Assembly: GCF_013340205.1 (NCBI RefSeq)
Contig: NZ_BJTG01000003.1
Span: 310,001 to 374,000 of the forward strand
Source: Anaeromyxobacter diazotrophicus
GTDB taxonomy: Bacteria; Myxococcota; Myxococcia; Myxococcales; Anaeromyxobacteraceae
Direction of reading: 5' to 3'
DNA length: 64,000 nt
Positions 47,974-59,317 of the stretch are shown here, piece by piece. The position numbers and the translations under genes are program-made. Numbering within the stretch: the stretch's first letter is position 1; each line of letters begins with the position of its first letter. The notes under the pieces are model-generated. The model saw only the letters and a list, made by a program, of their open reading frames with translations. It was not told where the DNA came from and searched no databases.

Positions 47974-47998
47974 GGCGGGGGACGAGCCCCCGCCCTAC
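47974..47998. repeat. Dispersed GC-rich palindromic repeat, copy C2 (inverted)
   Basis: Exact reverse complement of the first 25 bases of copies A and B. Confidence 0.8.
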
Positions 47999-48008
47999 GG
48001 CTCGCGGG

Positions 48009-49385
48009 TCATCCGGCCAGCATCGCCAGCAGCTCTGGGCCCACGGCCGTGACGTCGCCCGCGCCGAGCGTGATGACGAGGTCGCCCGGGCGGAGCCGCT
48101 CGCGGGCCGCCGCGGCCAGGCGCGCCCGCTCCACGTAGGTCACGTCGCGGTGCCCGTGGGCGCGTACGGCGGCCGCCAGGTGCTCGCCCGAGACCCCGGG
48201 GATGGGCTCCTCGCCCGCCGCGTAGACGTCGGAGAGGAGGACCACGTCGGCGTCGTTGAAGGCGGTGGTGAACTCGGCGAGCAGGTCGCGGGTGCGGCTG
48301 TAGCGGTGGGGCTGGAACACGCAGACCACGCGGCGGCCGAACGCCTCGCGCGCGCCGGAGAGCACCGCCTTCACCTCCGCCGGGTGGTGGCCGTAGTCGT
48401 CCACCACCGTCACCCCGCCCGCCTCGCCGCGCACGGTGAAGCGCCGCTGCACGCCGTTGAAGCTCGCCAGGGCGGCGCGGGTGACGTCGTGGGCGAGGCC
48501 CATCTCGTCCCCGAGCGCCACCACCGCCAGCGCGTTGAGCGCGTTGTGGCGGCCCACCATCCCCACCTCGAACCGCCCCAGCGGCTCCTCGCGCCGGAAG
48601 GCGTCGAAGGCGACCCGGTGCTGCCGCACCTCGATGCGCGCGGCGCGGTAGTCGGCCTGCGGCCCCTCGCCGTAGGTGACGAACCGCTTCTCCACCTCCG
48701 GGATGAGCGACTGGACCGTGGGGTGGTCGATGCAGAGGATCGCGAGCCCGTAGAAGGGCACGCGGTTCACGAAGTCGAGGAACCCCTGGCGGAGCGCCGC
48801 CGGCGTCTTCCAGTGGTCGAGGTGCTCCGGGTCGATGTTGGTGACGACCGCGATGGTGGGCGGCAGCCGGAGGAACGAGCCGTCCGACTCGTCCGCCTCC
48901 ACCACCATGTACTCGCCGGCGCCGAGCTTCGCGTTCGAGCCGAAGGCGTTGACCTTCCCGCCCACCACCGCGGTGGGGTCGAGCCCGGCGTGGGCGAAGA
49001 GGTGCGCCGCCATGGAGGTGGTGGTGGTCTTGCCGTGCGAGCCGGCGATGGCGACGCCGTACTTGAGCCGCATGAGCTCGGCCAGCATCTCCGCCCGGGG
49101 GATGACCGGGATCTTGCGCGCCCGCGCCTCGACCACCTCGGGGTTGTCCCGGCGCACCGCGGACGAGATGACCACCACGTCGACGTCGGTGACGTGGGCG
49201 GCGGCGTGGCCGCGCTGGACGACGCCCCCCAGCTCGCGCAGGCGCCGGGTGGTGTCGGACTCCTTGAGGTCGGAGCCGGAGACGCGGTAGCCGAGGTTGA
49301 GCAGCACCTCGGCGATGCCGCTCATGCCGATGCCGCCGATGCCGACGAAGTGGATCTTGGCGGGCCTGGAGCGGAAGAGGGTCAT
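48009..49385 (-). CDS. murC: UDP-N-acetylmuramate-L-alanine ligase
   Basis: 458-residue Mur ligase adding L-Ala to UDP-MurNAc. N-terminal dinucleotide-fold motif [14 protein letters not shown] motif G-S-H-G-K-T-T-T-T, and D-D-Y-G-H-H-P are all intact. The ATG overlaps the murG stop codon. The 95 bases between this stop and murB hold the compound palindromic repeat. Confidence 0.96.
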   Translation of the reverse strand: MTLFRSRPAKIHFVGIGGIGMSGIAEVLLNLGYRVSGSDLKESDTTRRLRELGGVVQRGHAAAHVTDVDVVVISSAVRRDNPEVVEARARKIPVIPRAEMLAELMRLKYGVAIAGSHGKTTTTSMAAHLFAHAGLDPTAVVGGKVNAFGSNAKLGAGEYMVVEADESDGSFLRLPPTIAVVTNIDPEHLDHWKTPAALRQGFLDFVNRVPFYGLAILCIDHPTVQSLIPEVEKRFVTYGEGPQADYRAARIEVRQHRVAFDAFRREEPLGRFEVGMVGRHNALNALAVVALGDEMGLAHDVTRAALASFNGVQRRFTVRGEAGGVTVVDDYGHHPAEVKAVLSGAREAFGRRVVCVFQPHRYSRTRDLLAEFTTAFNDADVVLLSDVYAAGEEPIPGVSGEHLAAAVRAHGHRDVTYVERARLAAAARERLRPGDLVITLGAGDVTAVGPELLAMLAG

Positions 49386-50569
49386 GGGGTGGGCGGCGCC
49401 TCGGGCGCGTCCTCGGGGGCCTGGGCGGGGAGGGCCGGCCGGACGGGCGCGAACCCGGGGCCGCGGTCCTGCCCGCGCGGCGAGCCCCAGCGCCGGCGCA
49501 CGAGCTCGGTGCAGACGTCGGCGATCTCGCGCGCGGCCTGCGGCGCGCCGAGCCGCCCGGCGGCGCGCGACATCTGCGCCCGCCGCGCCGGCTGGCCGAG
49601 GATGGCCCGGAGCTCGCGCGCCAGGACCTCGCCGTTGAGGTCGCGCTCCTCGATCATGACCGCGGCGCCGGCGTCGACCAGGCTCTTCGCGTTCATGACC
49701 TGGTGGTTGTCGGCCGCGGCCGGGAACGGGACCAGGATCGACGGCTTCTTGCAGACGGTCAGCTCGGCGAGGGTGGTGGCGCCGGCGCGGCAGAGCACGA
49801 GGTCGGCGCGGGCGTAGGCCTCGCTCATGTCCTCGATGAACTCGCGGACGTCCACCCGGAAGCCGCAGGCGGCGTAGCCCTGCTCCACCTGCTGCCGGTC
49901 GCGGGCGCCGGTCTGGTGCGTGATCTCGAGCCGGTCCTTCAGGTCCGCGAGGTGCGGCAGCGCCTCGATGACGCGCATGTTGAGCGCGTGAGCGCCCTGC
50001 GAGCCGCCGAAGACGAGCAGCCGCAGCTGCTCGTGCTCCTGCACCGGGCGCATGTAGTTGTCCATGAGCTCGCGGCGGATGGGGTTCCCGAGCTGGTGGA
50101 CCTTGCGCTCCGCGAAGTAGCGGCCCGCCTCGGGGAAGGCGGTGAAGGCGGCCTGGACGAACCACCCGAGCACCCGGTTCGTGAAGCCGGCGACCGCGTT
50201 CTGCTCCTGGACGGCGGTCGGGATGCGGAGGAGCGCCGCCGCCAGCACCACCGGCCCGGACGCGTACCCGCCCACCCCCACCACCACGTCGGGCCGCCAG
50301 CGGCGCAGGATGCGCCAGCACTGCACGAAGGCGCGCGGGAGGAGCAGGAGGTTCGCGAGCAGCCCGAGGAGGCCCTTCCCCTTCAGCCCCTTCACCTCGA
50401 TGAGCTCGATGGGGAAGCCGGCCGCCGGCACGACCCGTGCCTCCAGGCCGCGCGCGGTCCCCGCGAAGACGACGTCGTTCTGCGGGTGGCGCGTCACCAC
50501 CTCCTCCGCCAGCGCCACGCCAGGGAAGACGTGGCCGCCGGTGCCGCCGCCTGCCACGAGCATGCGCAC
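49382..50569 (-). CDS. murG: UDP-GlcNAc:lipid I GlcNAc transferase
   Basis: About 395-residue membrane-associated glycosyltransferase converting lipid I to lipid II. The N-terminal [11 protein letters not shown] loop and the donor-binding region near G-G-S-Q-G-A and A-T-T-L-A-E-L are present. Starts at a GTG directly after the ftsW stop; an ATG two codons in is an alternative. The Pro/Ala-rich tail of about 35 residues is longer than usual. Confidence 0.95.
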   Translation of the reverse strand: MRMLVAGGGTGGHVFPGVALAEEVVTRHPQNDVVFAGTARGLEARVVPAAGFPIELIEVKGLKGKGLLGLLANLLLLPRAFVQCWRILRRWRPDVVVGVGGYASGPVVLAAALLRIPTAVQEQNAVAGFTNRVLGWFVQAAFTAFPEAGRYFAERKVHQLGNPIRRELMDNYMRPVQEHEQLRLLVFGGSQGAHALNMRVIEALPHLADLKDRLEITHQTGARDRQQVEQGYAACGFRVDVREFIEDMSEAYARADLVLCRAGATTLAELTVCKKPSILVPFPAAADNHQVMNAKSLVDAGAAVMIEERDLNGEVLARELRAILGQPARRAQMSRAAGRLGAPQAAREIADVCTELVRRRWGSPRGQDRGPGFAPVRPALPAQAPEDAPEAPPTP

Positions 50570-51751
50570 CTAGGCGCCCTCCCCGGTGGCGGCGCCCACG
50601 CGGACGGCCTGGCTGGCGGGCTTGAGGAACCCGCCCCGCGAGGCCGAGACGCTGAGCAGGAGGCCGCTCGCCGCGAGGAGCGTGAGCAGCGAGCTGCCGC
50701 CGTACGAGACGAAGGGCAGGGTGAGCCCCTTGGTGGGCAGGAGCACCGTCACCACCCCCAGGTTCACGAGCGCCTGCACGCCGACGAGCGTGGTGATCCC
50801 GAGCGCGAGGTAGCAGCCGAACGCGTCGGCCGCGCGGAAGGAGGCGCGCAGCCCGCGCCACACGAACAGGGCGTAGAGCAGGATGAGGAGCCCGAGGCCG
50901 ACGAGGCCCGCCTCCTCGGCGATGACGGCGCCGATGAAGTCCGTGTGCGCCTCCGGCAGGTAGAAGAGCTTCGAGCGCCCTTGCCCGAGCCCCTGCCCGA
51001 ACCACCCTCCGCTGCCGATCCCGACCATCGACTCCCACATCTGATATCCCGCGTCGCGCCGGTGCTCGAACGGCCGGAGCCACGCCTCGAACCGGATCCG
51101 CCGGTAGGGCGTCCCCATCACCGCGTTGTAGACGAGCGGGAGCGAGGCGAGGAGCGCGCCCAGAAGATAGCTCACCTTGGCGCCGGCGGCGAAGAGCATC
51201 ACGAACAGGACGAGGGCCATCACGACGCAGGTGCCGAGGTCCTTCTCGGCCAGGCACAGCGCCATCAGCGCGCCCGCCACGAGCAGGTGCGGCAGGAAGC
51301 CGATCGAGAAGAGCCGCATCTTGTCGCGCTTCCGGGCCAGCGAGTGCGCCAGGTACAGGACGAGCGCCAGCTTGGCCGCCTCGGCGGGCTGGAAGTGGAG
51401 CACGCCGAGGTCGATCCAGCGCCGGGCCCCGCCCGCGGTGTGGCCGATGAAGGGGAGCAGCACCGCCACCAGCGCCACCACCGTCGCGGCGAGGACGGGG
51501 TAGGCGAGCCGCTCGGCCCGCCCGTACCCCGCGGCGAGCCCCGCCACCAGCAGCGCGAGCCCGAGGCCGACCGCGACGAGCTGCCGGTCGAGGAAGTGGA
51601 AGCTGTCGTGGAACCGCGTCGCGGCGGTCACCGCGCTGGCCGAGTAGACCGCCACCGCGCCGATGCCGACGAGCAGCACGATCGTGCCGAGGAGGAGCCG
51701 GTCGACGCCCTCGGCGGCCGGCGCGCGGGCGGTGGTGGCCTGGGCGCGCAT
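50570..51751 (-). CDS. ftsW: Lipid II polymerase/divisome protein FtsW
   Basis: 393-residue SEDS-family membrane protein with about ten helices that polymerises glycan at the septum with FtsI. The conserved motifs [22 protein letters not shown], and P-F-V-S-Y-G-G-S-S can be seen in order. The start overlaps the murD stop (TGATG). Confidence 0.95.
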   Translation of the reverse strand: MRAQATTARAPAAEGVDRLLLGTIVLLVGIGAVAVYSASAVTAATRFHDSFHFLDRQLVAVGLGLALLVAGLAAGYGRAERLAYPVLAATVVALVAVLLPFIGHTAGGARRWIDLGVLHFQPAEAAKLALVLYLAHSLARKRDKMRLFSIGFLPHLLVAGALMALCLAEKDLGTCVVMALVLFVMLFAAGAKVSYLLGALLASLPLVYNAVMGTPYRRIRFEAWLRPFEHRRDAGYQMWESMVGIGSGGWFGQGLGQGRSKLFYLPEAHTDFIGAVIAEEAGLVGLGLLILLYALFVWRGLRASFRAADAFGCYLALGITTLVGVQALVNLGVVTVLLPTKGLTLPFVSYGGSSLLTLLAASGLLLSVSASRGGFLKPASQAVRVGAATGEGA

Positions 51752-53124
51752 CACGGCAGGGCCTCGACGAGCTGGCGGAAGCACTCGCCGCGGTGCTCGT
51801 AGCTCCGGAACTGGTCGAAGCTGGCGCAGGCGGGCGAGAGCAGCACCACGTCCCCGGGCGCGCCGAGGGCGGCCGCCCGCTCCACCGCCGCGGCCAGCGT
51901 GCCGACCGCCTCCAGGGGCGCGGCGCCGTCGAGCTCGCGCGCCAGCGCCGGCGCGTCCTCGCCGATGGTGAGCACCACCTTCACCCGCCCCGGGAAGAGC
52001 GGGCGGAGCGGCGCGTAGGGCGCGCGCTTGCCGCGCCCGCCCAGGATGAGCACGACGCGCGGCTGGCCGGCCGGGAACGCCGCCAGCCCGACCGCGGTCG
52101 AGTCGACGTTGGTGGCCTTCGAGTCGTTCACCCACTCCACCCCGTCGCGCTCGCGGACGAGCTCGAGCCGGTGCGGCAGCCCCTGGAACGCGTCGAGGCC
52201 CGCCTGCACCTCGCGCCCGGGGGCGCCCAGCAGCCGGGCGCACAGCGCCGCCGCCATCGCGTTCTCGACGTTGTGGCGGCCGCGCAGCGCGCGCGAGCGC
52301 AGGACGTACCGCTCCGGCGGGCCGTCGCCGCAGGCCAGCGCGAGCTCGCCGCCCGCCTCGGGCGCGCGCGCCGCCCGCGGGGCCGGGGGCCCGAAGCCGA
52401 AGGTGGCGAGCCGGCCCCGGCCGCTCCCGGCCAGCGCCACCGCCCGCGGATCGCCCGCGTTCGCGACCGCCCAGTCGCCGGGCTGCTGGTTCGCGAAGAG
52501 GCGCGCCTTGGCGAGCGCGTAGCCCTCGAGGTCGCGGTGCCGCTCCAGGTGGTCGGGCGTGATGTTGAGGAGCGCGGCCACGGTGGGCCGGAACCGCTCG
52601 ATGCCCTCGAGCTGGTAGGAGGAGAGCTCCAGCACCACCGCGTCGACCTGGCGCCCGGAGAGGACGAGCTCGGCGAGCGGGGTGCCGAGGTTCCCGCCCA
52701 CGAACACGCGGCGGTCGCGCGCGAGCAGCTCGCCCGCCAGCGCGGTGGTGGTGCTCTTCCCGTTCGTGCCGGTGATGCCGACGATGGGCCAGGGCGGCAG
52801 GAGCCGGGCCGAGAGCTCCACCTCGGCCAGCACCGGGACGCCCTGCCGGCGCGCCTCCTGGAGCTCGGGCAGGGTGAGCGGCACGCCGGGCGAGACCACC
52901 ACCAGGTCGGCGCCGGTGAAGTCGGCCGGGTCGTGCCCGCCGAGCGCCAGCTCCACCCCGTCGCCCAGCTCCCCCAGCGCCGGGGCGAGCTCGGTGGCCG
53001 CGCGGCGGTCGGTCACGGTGACGCGCGCGCCGCGGGCGCGCGCCAGCCGGGCGGCGGCGGCGCCGGAGCGGGCGAGGCCCACCACGAGGACGCGCTGCCC
53101 GGCGAGGCGGAGGGATCCTTCCAT
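51751..53124 (-). CDS. murD: UDP-N-acetylmuramoyl-L-alanine-D-glutamate ligase
   Basis: 457-residue Mur ligase adding D-Glu. N-terminal nucleotide-binding [13 protein letters not shown] loop [12 protein letters not shown], and the W-V-N-D-S-K-A-T-N motif are intact. Two bases separate the mraY stop from this start. Confidence 0.96.
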   Translation of the reverse strand: MEGSLRLAGQRVLVVGLARSGAAAARLARARGARVTVTDRRAATELAPALGELGDGVELALGGHDPADFTGADLVVVSPGVPLTLPELQEARRQGVPVLAEVELSARLLPPWPIVGITGTNGKSTTTALAGELLARDRRVFVGGNLGTPLAELVLSGRQVDAVVLELSSYQLEGIERFRPTVAALLNITPDHLERHRDLEGYALAKARLFANQQPGDWAVANAGDPRAVALAGSGRGRLATFGFGPPAPRAARAPEAGGELALACGDGPPERYVLRSRALRGRHNVENAMAAALCARLLGAPGREVQAGLDAFQGLPHRLELVRERDGVEWVNDSKATNVDSTAVGLAAFPAGQPRVVLILGGRGKRAPYAPLRPLFPGRVKVVLTIGEDAPALARELDGAAPLEAVGTLAAAVERAAALGAPGDVVLLSPACASFDQFRSYEHRGECFRQLVEALP

Positions 53125-53126
53125 GC

Positions 53127-54269
53127 CTACCTCAGCTTGAGCGACGCCAGCGCCACGAGCGCCAGCATGATGGCGATGATCCAGAAGCGGACGATGATCT
53201 TCGGCTCGGCCCAGCCCTTGAGCTCGAAGTGGTGGTGGATGGGCGCCATCTTGAAGACCCTCCGCCCGGTGTACTTGTAGCTCGCCACCTGGATCATGAC
53301 CGAGAGCGTCTCGGCCAGGAAGACGCCGTGCAGGATGGCGCTCGCGACCTCGTTCTTGGTGAGCACCGCCAGCGAGCCGAGGGCGCCGCCCAGCGCCAGC
53401 GAGCCGACGTCCCCCATGAACACCGACGCCGGGTAGGTGTTGTACCAGAGGAAGGCGATGCCGGCGCCGATGAGCGCGGCGCAGAACACCCCCAGCTCCG
53501 CCGCGCCGGGGATGACCGGGATGCGCAGGTAGACGGCGATGGAGAAGCCGCCGATGGTCGTGCCGGCCACGTAGGCGAGGATGAGGAAGGTGGAGGCCGA
53601 GACGATGGTCGGGCCGACCGCGAGGCCGTCCAGGCCGTCGGTCAGGTTGACCGCGTGGCTCGTCCCCAGCACCACCAGCACCATGAACGGCAGGTAGAGC
53701 CAGCCGAGCGACGGGTTGAACCAGCGGGTCGGCACGAAGGGCAGGGTGACGTGCAGGTCCTGGAAGCTGCCCACCCGGAGCCAGGGGAAGGCGTGCGCGA
53801 CCGTGAAGTGCAGGTCGGAGAGGAAGAGGTAGTAGACCGCGACCACGATGAGGGTCTGCCAGAGGAGCTTCTTCTTCCCGGCCAGCCCCTTCGAGTTGCG
53901 CTTCGAGATCTTGAGGTAGTCGTCCCAGAAGCCGATGGCGCCGAAGCTGAGCGTGATGGTGAGCGCGGCCCAGACGTAGCGGTTGGTCAGGTTCGCGAAG
54001 AGGAGGGTCGCGGTCCCCATCGAGAAGAGGATCAGCGCGCCGCCCATGGACGGGGTGCCGGTCTTCTTCTTGTGCGACTCGGGGGTGTCCTCCCGCACGT
54101 TGGAGCTGCCGTACTGGATGACGCGCATGCGCTCGATGAAGACCGGGCCGAGGAGCAGGCCCAGCACGAGCGCGGTGAACCCCGCCGCCAGGATGCGGAA
54201 GGAGGGATAGCGCAGGACGTTGAAGAGCGCGAAGCGCCCCGCGAGCGGGTAGAGCAGGTGGTAGAGCAT
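53127..54269 (-). CDS. mraY: Phospho-N-acetylmuramoyl-pentapeptide transferase
   Basis: 380-residue integral membrane enzyme with about ten helices that forms lipid I on undecaprenyl phosphate. Motifs S-M-G-G, the N-L-T-D-G-L-D-G-L segment, and P-I-H-H-H-F-E, carrying catalytic and Mg-binding residues, are present. Its start overlaps the murF stop by one base (TAATG). Confidence 0.97.
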   Translation of the reverse strand: MLYHLLYPLAGRFALFNVLRYPSFRILAAGFTALVLGLLLGPVFIERMRVIQYGSSNVREDTPESHKKKTGTPSMGGALILFSMGTATLLFANLTNRYVWAALTITLSFGAIGFWDDYLKISKRNSKGLAGKKKLLWQTLIVVAVYYLFLSDLHFTVAHAFPWLRVGSFQDLHVTLPFVPTRWFNPSLGWLYLPFMVLVVLGTSHAVNLTDGLDGLAVGPTIVSASTFLILAYVAGTTIGGFSIAVYLRIPVIPGAAELGVFCAALIGAGIAFLWYNTYPASVFMGDVGSLALGGALGSLAVLTKNEVASAILHGVFLAETLSVMIQVASYKYTGRRVFKMAPIHHHFELKGWAEPKIIVRFWIIAIMLALVALASLKLR

Positions 54270-55693
54270 TAGTGGGCGTCGCCGGGCTGGGTGGGGGTCG
54301 AGCCGAGCGCGGCCACGAGCCGCTCCAGCTGGTTGGCCCGGCTCCCCTTCACCAGGAGCACGTCGCCGGGCGCGAGCCGCTCCTTCACCTGGGCCACGAG
54401 CTCCGGCAGGTCGGTGGTGTGGGTGACGTCGGCGAGGCCGGCGGCGCGGGCGGCCTCGGCGGTGTGGCGCGAGCGCGGGCCGAACGCGTGCAGCCGCGCC
54501 ACCGCATGGGCCGCCTGCTCGCCCAGGACGCGGTGCATCGCCTCCTCCGTGGCGCCGAGCTCGAGCATGTCGCCCAGCACCGCCACCGCGCGCCGGCCCG
54601 GGCCGGCCACCGCCCCGAGCGTCGCGAGCGCGGCGGTCATCGAGGCGGGGTTCGCGTTGTAGCAGTCGTCGACGAGGGTCACGCCGGAGGGGAGGTCCTC
54701 GATGCGCAGGCGGCGGCCGACCGGCTGCACCTGGGCCAGGCCCTGCGCGATCTCCTTGTCCCCGTAGCCGAGCGCCATGGCGGCGGCGGCGGCGGCGGCC
54801 GCGTTGGCGGCGTTGTGCAGCCCCACCAGCGGCAGCGCGACCAGGACCTCCTTCTGCCCGAGGCCGAGCGTGAAGCGCAGGCCGGCCGGCCCGTGCTCGA
54901 GGACCTCGAGCACCACCACGTCGCCGCGGTGGCCCCGGCCGGCGGCGAAGGTGATGAGGGAGCGGCCGGAGGCCTGCGCCCGCTTCAGCATGCGCGGGTC
55001 GTCGGCGTTGGCGACCGCCACGCCCCCGCGCGGCAGCGCGAAGTAGAGCTCGGCCTTGGCGTCGGCGACCCCCTCGACGTCCCCGCCGAAGTGCTCCACG
55101 TGCGCGGCGCCGGCCATGGTGACGACGCCCACCTGCGGCTCGGCCATGGCGGCCAGGCGCGCCACCTCGCCGGGGTGGTTCATCCCCATCTCGATCACCG
55201 CCCGCTGGTGCTCCGGCGCGAGGCCGAGCAGCGTGAGCGGCACGCCGATCTCGTTGTTGAGGTTGCCCTCCGTCTTGAGGGCCGGGCCGCGGGTGCGCAG
55301 CACGAGCCCGATCATCTCGCGGGTGGTGGTCTTCCCGTTCGAGCCGGTGACGCCCACCACCGGGATGGCGAAGCGGCGGCGGTGGTAGCGGGCGAGGAGC
55401 GCCAGCGCCTCCAGCGAGTCGCGGACGGCGAGCAGCGGGAGCGCCAGCGCCGCGGCGGGCAGGGAGGCGAGGCGGCCCTCCTCGACCACGGCGCAGGCGG
55501 CCCCGGCGGCGCGCGCCTGCGGGAGGAAGTCGTGCCCGTCGAAGCGCTCGCCCCGGAGCGCGACGAAGCAGGCGCCCGGCCCGAGCTGGCGCGTGTCGGT
55601 GGTGACGCCCTGGACTTCCGGCGGAGGCGGCCCGACGAAGCGGCCGCCCGCGGCGGAGGCGAGCTCGTAGCGGGTGAAGCGTGGTCCGTTCAT
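54269..55693 (-). CDS. murF: UDP-MurNAc-tripeptide D-alanyl-D-alanine ligase
   Basis: 474-residue Mur ligase that adds the D-Ala-D-Ala dipeptide. ATP loop G-V-T-G-S-N-G-K-T-T-T, N-N-E-I-G-V-P, E-M-G-M-N-H-P-G-E and the Y-N-A-N-P-A-S-M segment identify it. ATGA overlap with murE. Confidence 0.96.
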   Translation of the reverse strand: MNGPRFTRYELASAAGGRFVGPPPPEVQGVTTDTRQLGPGACFVALRGERFDGHDFLPQARAAGAACAVVEEGRLASLPAAALALPLLAVRDSLEALALLARYHRRRFAIPVVGVTGSNGKTTTREMIGLVLRTRGPALKTEGNLNNEIGVPLTLLGLAPEHQRAVIEMGMNHPGEVARLAAMAEPQVGVVTMAGAAHVEHFGGDVEGVADAKAELYFALPRGGVAVANADDPRMLKRAQASGRSLITFAAGRGHRGDVVVLEVLEHGPAGLRFTLGLGQKEVLVALPLVGLHNAANAAAAAAAAMALGYGDKEIAQGLAQVQPVGRRLRIEDLPSGVTLVDDCYNANPASMTAALATLGAVAGPGRRAVAVLGDMLELGATEEAMHRVLGEQAAHAVARLHAFGPRSRHTAEAARAAGLADVTHTTDLPELVAQVKERLAPGDVLLVKGSRANQLERLVAALGSTPTQPGDAH

Positions 55694-57189
55694 GGCGTGG
55701 CGCCGAGCCCCCGGCGCGCCTCCTCGCGATCGTCGAAGTGGCGGCGCTCGCCGCCGATGAGCTGGTAGTCCTCGTGGCCCTTGCCGGCGATGAGCACGGC
55801 GTCGCCGGGCCGGGCGGCGGCGAGCGCGAGCGCGATCGCCTCCCGGCGGTCGGGGACGACGAGGTAACCGCGCGCCCCGGCCGCCGCCTCGGCGCCGGTG
55901 AGGCGGCGCGCCCCGGCCCGCTCCAGCCCCGGCACGATCTCGGCCAGGATGTCCTCGGGCCGCTCGCCGCGCGGGTTGTCGCTCGTCGCGACCGCGAGCT
56001 CGGCGCCGCGGCCGGCCACCTCGCCCATGAGCGGGCGCTTGCCGCGGTCGCGGTCGCCGCCGCAGCCGAACACCACCACGAGGCGCCGGGGCGCGAGCGC
56101 CCGCAGCGCGGCGATCGCGCGCGCCAGGGCGTCGTCGGTGTGGGCGTAGTCGACGAAGGCGTGCACGCCCCGGCCGCTGACGCGCTCGAGCCGGCCGGGC
56201 GCGCCGGGGCAGGCGGCGAGGCCGCGGCCCACCGCCTCGAGCGGCAGCCCGGCCGCGAGGGCGAGGCCGGCGGCGCACAGGAGGTTCTCGAGGTTGTGCG
56301 CGCCGACGAGCGGGGAGGCGAGGTCGAGCTCGCCGGCGGGGGTCGCGAGCCGCGCCGAGAGGCCCCCGAGGCCGAAGCGCGCCCCGGCCGCGCCGAGCTC
56401 GGCGCCGGGCGCGCCGTAGCGCCAGACGCGGGCGGTCCCGCCGCGCGCGAGCTCGCTCGCGAGCCGCTGGCCGTAGGCGTCCGCGCCGTTCAGCACCGCC
56501 GTCCCGCCCGGCGCGAGGTGCTCGGTGAAGAGCCGGCGCTTGGCCTGGAAGTACCCCTCCATGTCGCCGTGGTAGTCGAGGTGGTCGCGGGTGAGGTTCG
56601 TGAAGCCGGCCGCGCGGAAGGTGAGGCCCGCGGCGCGCTCCTGGGCGAGCGCGTGCGACGAGACCTCCAGGAGCGCGAGGCGCGCCCCGGCGTCGCGGGC
56701 GGTGGCGAGCGTCTCGGCCACCTCGGTCGACTCCGGGGTGGTGTGGCTGGCGGGGCGCTCCCCGCCCGGCCAGCGGTGCGTCACGGTGCCGAGCACCGCG
56801 CTCGGGACGCCGGCCGCCCGGGCGCACGCCTCCACCAGGTAGGTGACGGTGGTCTTCCCGTTCGTGCCGGTGACGCCGACGAGCTCGAGCGCCTCCCCGG
56901 GCCGGCCGAAGAAGTTCATGGCCGCGAGGGCCATGGCGCGGCGGGTGCTGGGGACGAGCAGGAGCCGCGCCGGCGCGCAGGCGACCTCGCGCTCGGCCAC
57001 CACCGCCGCCGCGCCCCGGCGCGCCGCCTCGGCGGCGAAGTCGTGCCCGTCGGCCGCGACCCCGCGCAGGGCGAAGAAGAGCGCCCCCGGCCGGACCGCG
57101 CGCGAGTCGCCCGTCACGAGCGCGATCGGCGGATCGCCCTCGAGCGCCCCCCGCGCTCCCGTCCCCTCGATCACCTTGGAAAGGCGCAT
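55690..57189 (-). CDS. murE: UDP-MurNAc-L-Ala-D-Glu:meso-diaminopimelate ligase
   Basis: 499-residue Mur ligase. ATP loop G-V-T-G-T-N-G-K-T-T-V-T and the substrate-selecting D-N-P-R motif, diagnostic for meso-diaminopimelate, are both present, so the peptidoglycan is expected to be the mDAP type. 91 bases separate it from ftsI, the largest gap within this half of the cluster. Confidence 0.96.
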   Translation of the reverse strand: MRLSKVIEGTGARGALEGDPPIALVTGDSRAVRPGALFFALRGVAADGHDFAAEAARRGAAAVVAEREVACAPARLLLVPSTRRAMALAAMNFFGRPGEALELVGVTGTNGKTTVTYLVEACARAAGVPSAVLGTVTHRWPGGERPASHTTPESTEVAETLATARDAGARLALLEVSSHALAQERAAGLTFRAAGFTNLTRDHLDYHGDMEGYFQAKRRLFTEHLAPGGTAVLNGADAYGQRLASELARGGTARVWRYGAPGAELGAAGARFGLGGLSARLATPAGELDLASPLVGAHNLENLLCAAGLALAAGLPLEAVGRGLAACPGAPGRLERVSGRGVHAFVDYAHTDDALARAIAALRALAPRRLVVVFGCGGDRDRGKRPLMGEVAGRGAELAVATSDNPRGERPEDILAEIVPGLERAGARRLTGAEAAAGARGYLVVPDRREAIALALAAARPGDAVLIAGKGHEDYQLIGGERRHFDDREEARRGLGATP

Positions 57190-57280
57190 CTCGCTCCGGC
57201 CCGGCGCGATTCTACGGCGAGCCGCCCCGGGCAGAAAGGTTTGAGGATACGGGATCGGAGCCGGGGCCAGGGACCGCCCG

Positions 57281-59302
57281 TCAGCTCCGCGGCGGGGCGA
57301 GGACGAGGCGCACCCGTGCCCCCCGGTCGACGACCTGCCCGGGCCGGGGGGACTGGCCGGTGACGCGCCCCGAGCCGGTCACCTCGCCGGTGAGCTCGGC
57401 CTCCTCCAGCCGCCGCAGGGCGACGCGGGCCGGCAGCCCGGCCAGCGCGGGGACCGCCACGCCCCCCTCGCCGTCCGCGCGCGCGGCCGTCTCCTCGATG
57501 GCCGCGCCCGGGGAGGGCTCGTCCGCCGGGGTGGACCGCCGCGCCGGGGCCGGGTCGGGCGCCGCCGGGGCCCCGGCCGCCGCGAGCTCGTCCGCCTCCC
57601 CGGAGGGCGGCACCCCCATCGACTTGAGCGCGTGCTCGACCACCTCGCGGAAGACCGGGGCGGCCACCTCGCCGCCGTAGACGTCCCCGCGCGGCTCGTC
57701 CACGAAGACGCCCACCGCCAGGCGCGGCGCCTCGGCGGGCGCGAAGCCCACGAACGAGCTGAAGCGCTTGTCGACCGAGTAGCGGTGGGTGAGGGGGTCG
57801 GCCTTCTGCGCCGTGCCGGTCTTGCCCGCCACCCGCCACCCGGGGATGCGCGCCCGCTTGCCGGTGCCGTCCGCGTCGCTCACCACGCCCTCGAGCCAGC
57901 GCGAGAGCTGGAGGGCGGTCTCGCGGGAGACCGCGCGGCGGATGGGGGTGGGGTCGTTGCGGGAGAGCACCGCGCCGGTCCCGGCGTCGACCACCCGCCG
58001 CACCAGGATCGGCTTCATGAGCGTGCCGCCGTTCGCGACCGCCGCCACCGCGGCGGTGATCTGGAGCGGCGTGGCGGCGACGCCCTGCCCGAAGCTCATG
58101 GTGGCGAGCGTGATCTCCGCCTTCGGGAAGGGCACCGCGCCGCGCGGCTCGCCGGGGATCTCGGTGCCGGTCCGCTCGCCGAAGCCGAAGGCGAGCAGGG
58201 TCTGCCGGAGCCGCTCCCGGCCCAGCCGCGCGCCGATCTTGGCCGCCCCGACGTTGGAGCTGGCGGCGAGGATGCGGGCGGCGCTGGCGCGGCCGAGGCC
58301 CTTGTGGTCGTGGATGACGTGGCCGCCGATGCGGTAGGCGCCCTGCTCGCAGTCGATGGTGTCGGTGGGCATGAGCACGCCCGACTCGAGCGCGCCCGCC
58401 ACGGTGAAGATCTTGAAGGTCGAGCCGGGCTCGAAGGTGTCGAGCACCGCCTTGTTGCGGAGCAGGCCGCCCTTGCGCGGGAGGTTCGGGTTGAAGCCGG
58501 GCGCCTGGGCCAGCGCCAGCACCTCGCCGGTGCGCGGGTCGATCGCCACCAGGATCCCGGAGGCGGCGCGCGCCTGCGCCACCGCCTTGCCGAGCGCCTG
58601 CTCGGCCACGAGCTGCAGGCCGCCGTCGAGGGCGAGCTCGACCTGCGCCCCGGCCAGGAGCGCCTCGGGCGCGGGCGCCTCCGTCAGCACCGAGCGGCCG
58701 CGCGCGTCGCGCACCGAGGCCACGCGCGCACCGTCGCCCTGCAGCGCCTCGTCGTAGGCCTTCTCGATCCCCTCCAGCCCCTCGCCGTCGTCGCCGACGA
58801 AGCCGACCAGCTGCGCCGCCAGCGTCTTCGCCGGGTAGTACCGGCGCGGCTCCTGGAAGAGGGCCACCGCGTCGAGGCCGAGCGCCTGCACCGCCTTCGC
58901 CTCGTCCGGGCCGATGCGCCGCTTCAGCCACACGAACTTCGAGCCGCGCTGCGCCCGGCGGCGGAGCTGCTCCAGGTCCATCCCGAGCGCGCGCGCGAGC
59001 CGCGCCTGGTCGCCGGGCTCGAGGCGCTGCAGCGCGGCCGGGCTGGCGCCCACCGACGGCGCGTCGGCGCTGGCGGCGAGGAGCTCGCCGTTGCGGGCGG
59101 TGATCGCCCCCCGGCGCGGCGGCAGCTCGACGAAGCGTCGCCACTGGTCCTCGCCGTGGCCGCGGAGCTTGTCCGCCTGCAGGACCTGGAGGCGCACCGC
59201 CTGCGCCGCCACAGCGGCGAAGCCGCCCACGAAGAGGAGCGCCACCGCGGCGATGCGCGCGGCGATCCAGCGGACCTGCGCCGCCTCGCCCCCGGTCCGC
59301 AT
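57281..59302 (-). CDS. ftsI: Septal transpeptidase FtsI (PBP3) with C-terminal PASTA domain
   Basis: 673-residue class B penicillin-binding protein. N-terminal membrane helix (about 12-34), pedestal domain, then transpeptidase motifs S294-T-F-K297, S348-S-N350 and K494-T-G496. After the enzyme, a low-complexity Pro/Ala linker (about 560-600) leads to one PASTA domain (about 603-671). PASTA domains are rare in gammaproteobacterial FtsI but common in Gram-positive PBPs, and occur in some deltaproteobacteria. Confidence 0.96.
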   Translation of the reverse strand: MRTGGEAAQVRWIAARIAAVALLFVGGFAAVAAQAVRLQVLQADKLRGHGEDQWRRFVELPPRRGAITARNGELLAASADAPSVGASPAALQRLEPGDQARLARALGMDLEQLRRRAQRGSKFVWLKRRIGPDEAKAVQALGLDAVALFQEPRRYYPAKTLAAQLVGFVGDDGEGLEGIEKAYDEALQGDGARVASVRDARGRSVLTEAPAPEALLAGAQVELALDGGLQLVAEQALGKAVAQARAASGILVAIDPRTGEVLALAQAPGFNPNLPRKGGLLRNKAVLDTFEPGSTFKIFTVAGALESGVLMPTDTIDCEQGAYRIGGHVIHDHKGLGRASAARILAASSNVGAAKIGARLGRERLRQTLLAFGFGERTGTEIPGEPRGAVPFPKAEITLATMSFGQGVAATPLQITAAVAAVANGGTLMKPILVRRVVDAGTGAVLSRNDPTPIRRAVSRETALQLSRWLEGVVSDADGTGKRARIPGWRVAGKTGTAQKADPLTHRYSVDKRFSSFVGFAPAEAPRLAVGVFVDEPRGDVYGGEVAAPVFREVVEHALKSMGVPPSGEADELAAAGAPAAPDPAPARRSTPADEPSPGAAIEETAARADGEGGVAVPALAGLPARVALRRLEEAELTGEVTGSGRVTGQSPRPGQVVDRGARVRLVLAPPRS

Positions 59303-59317
59303 CCGTCGTCCCCTCCG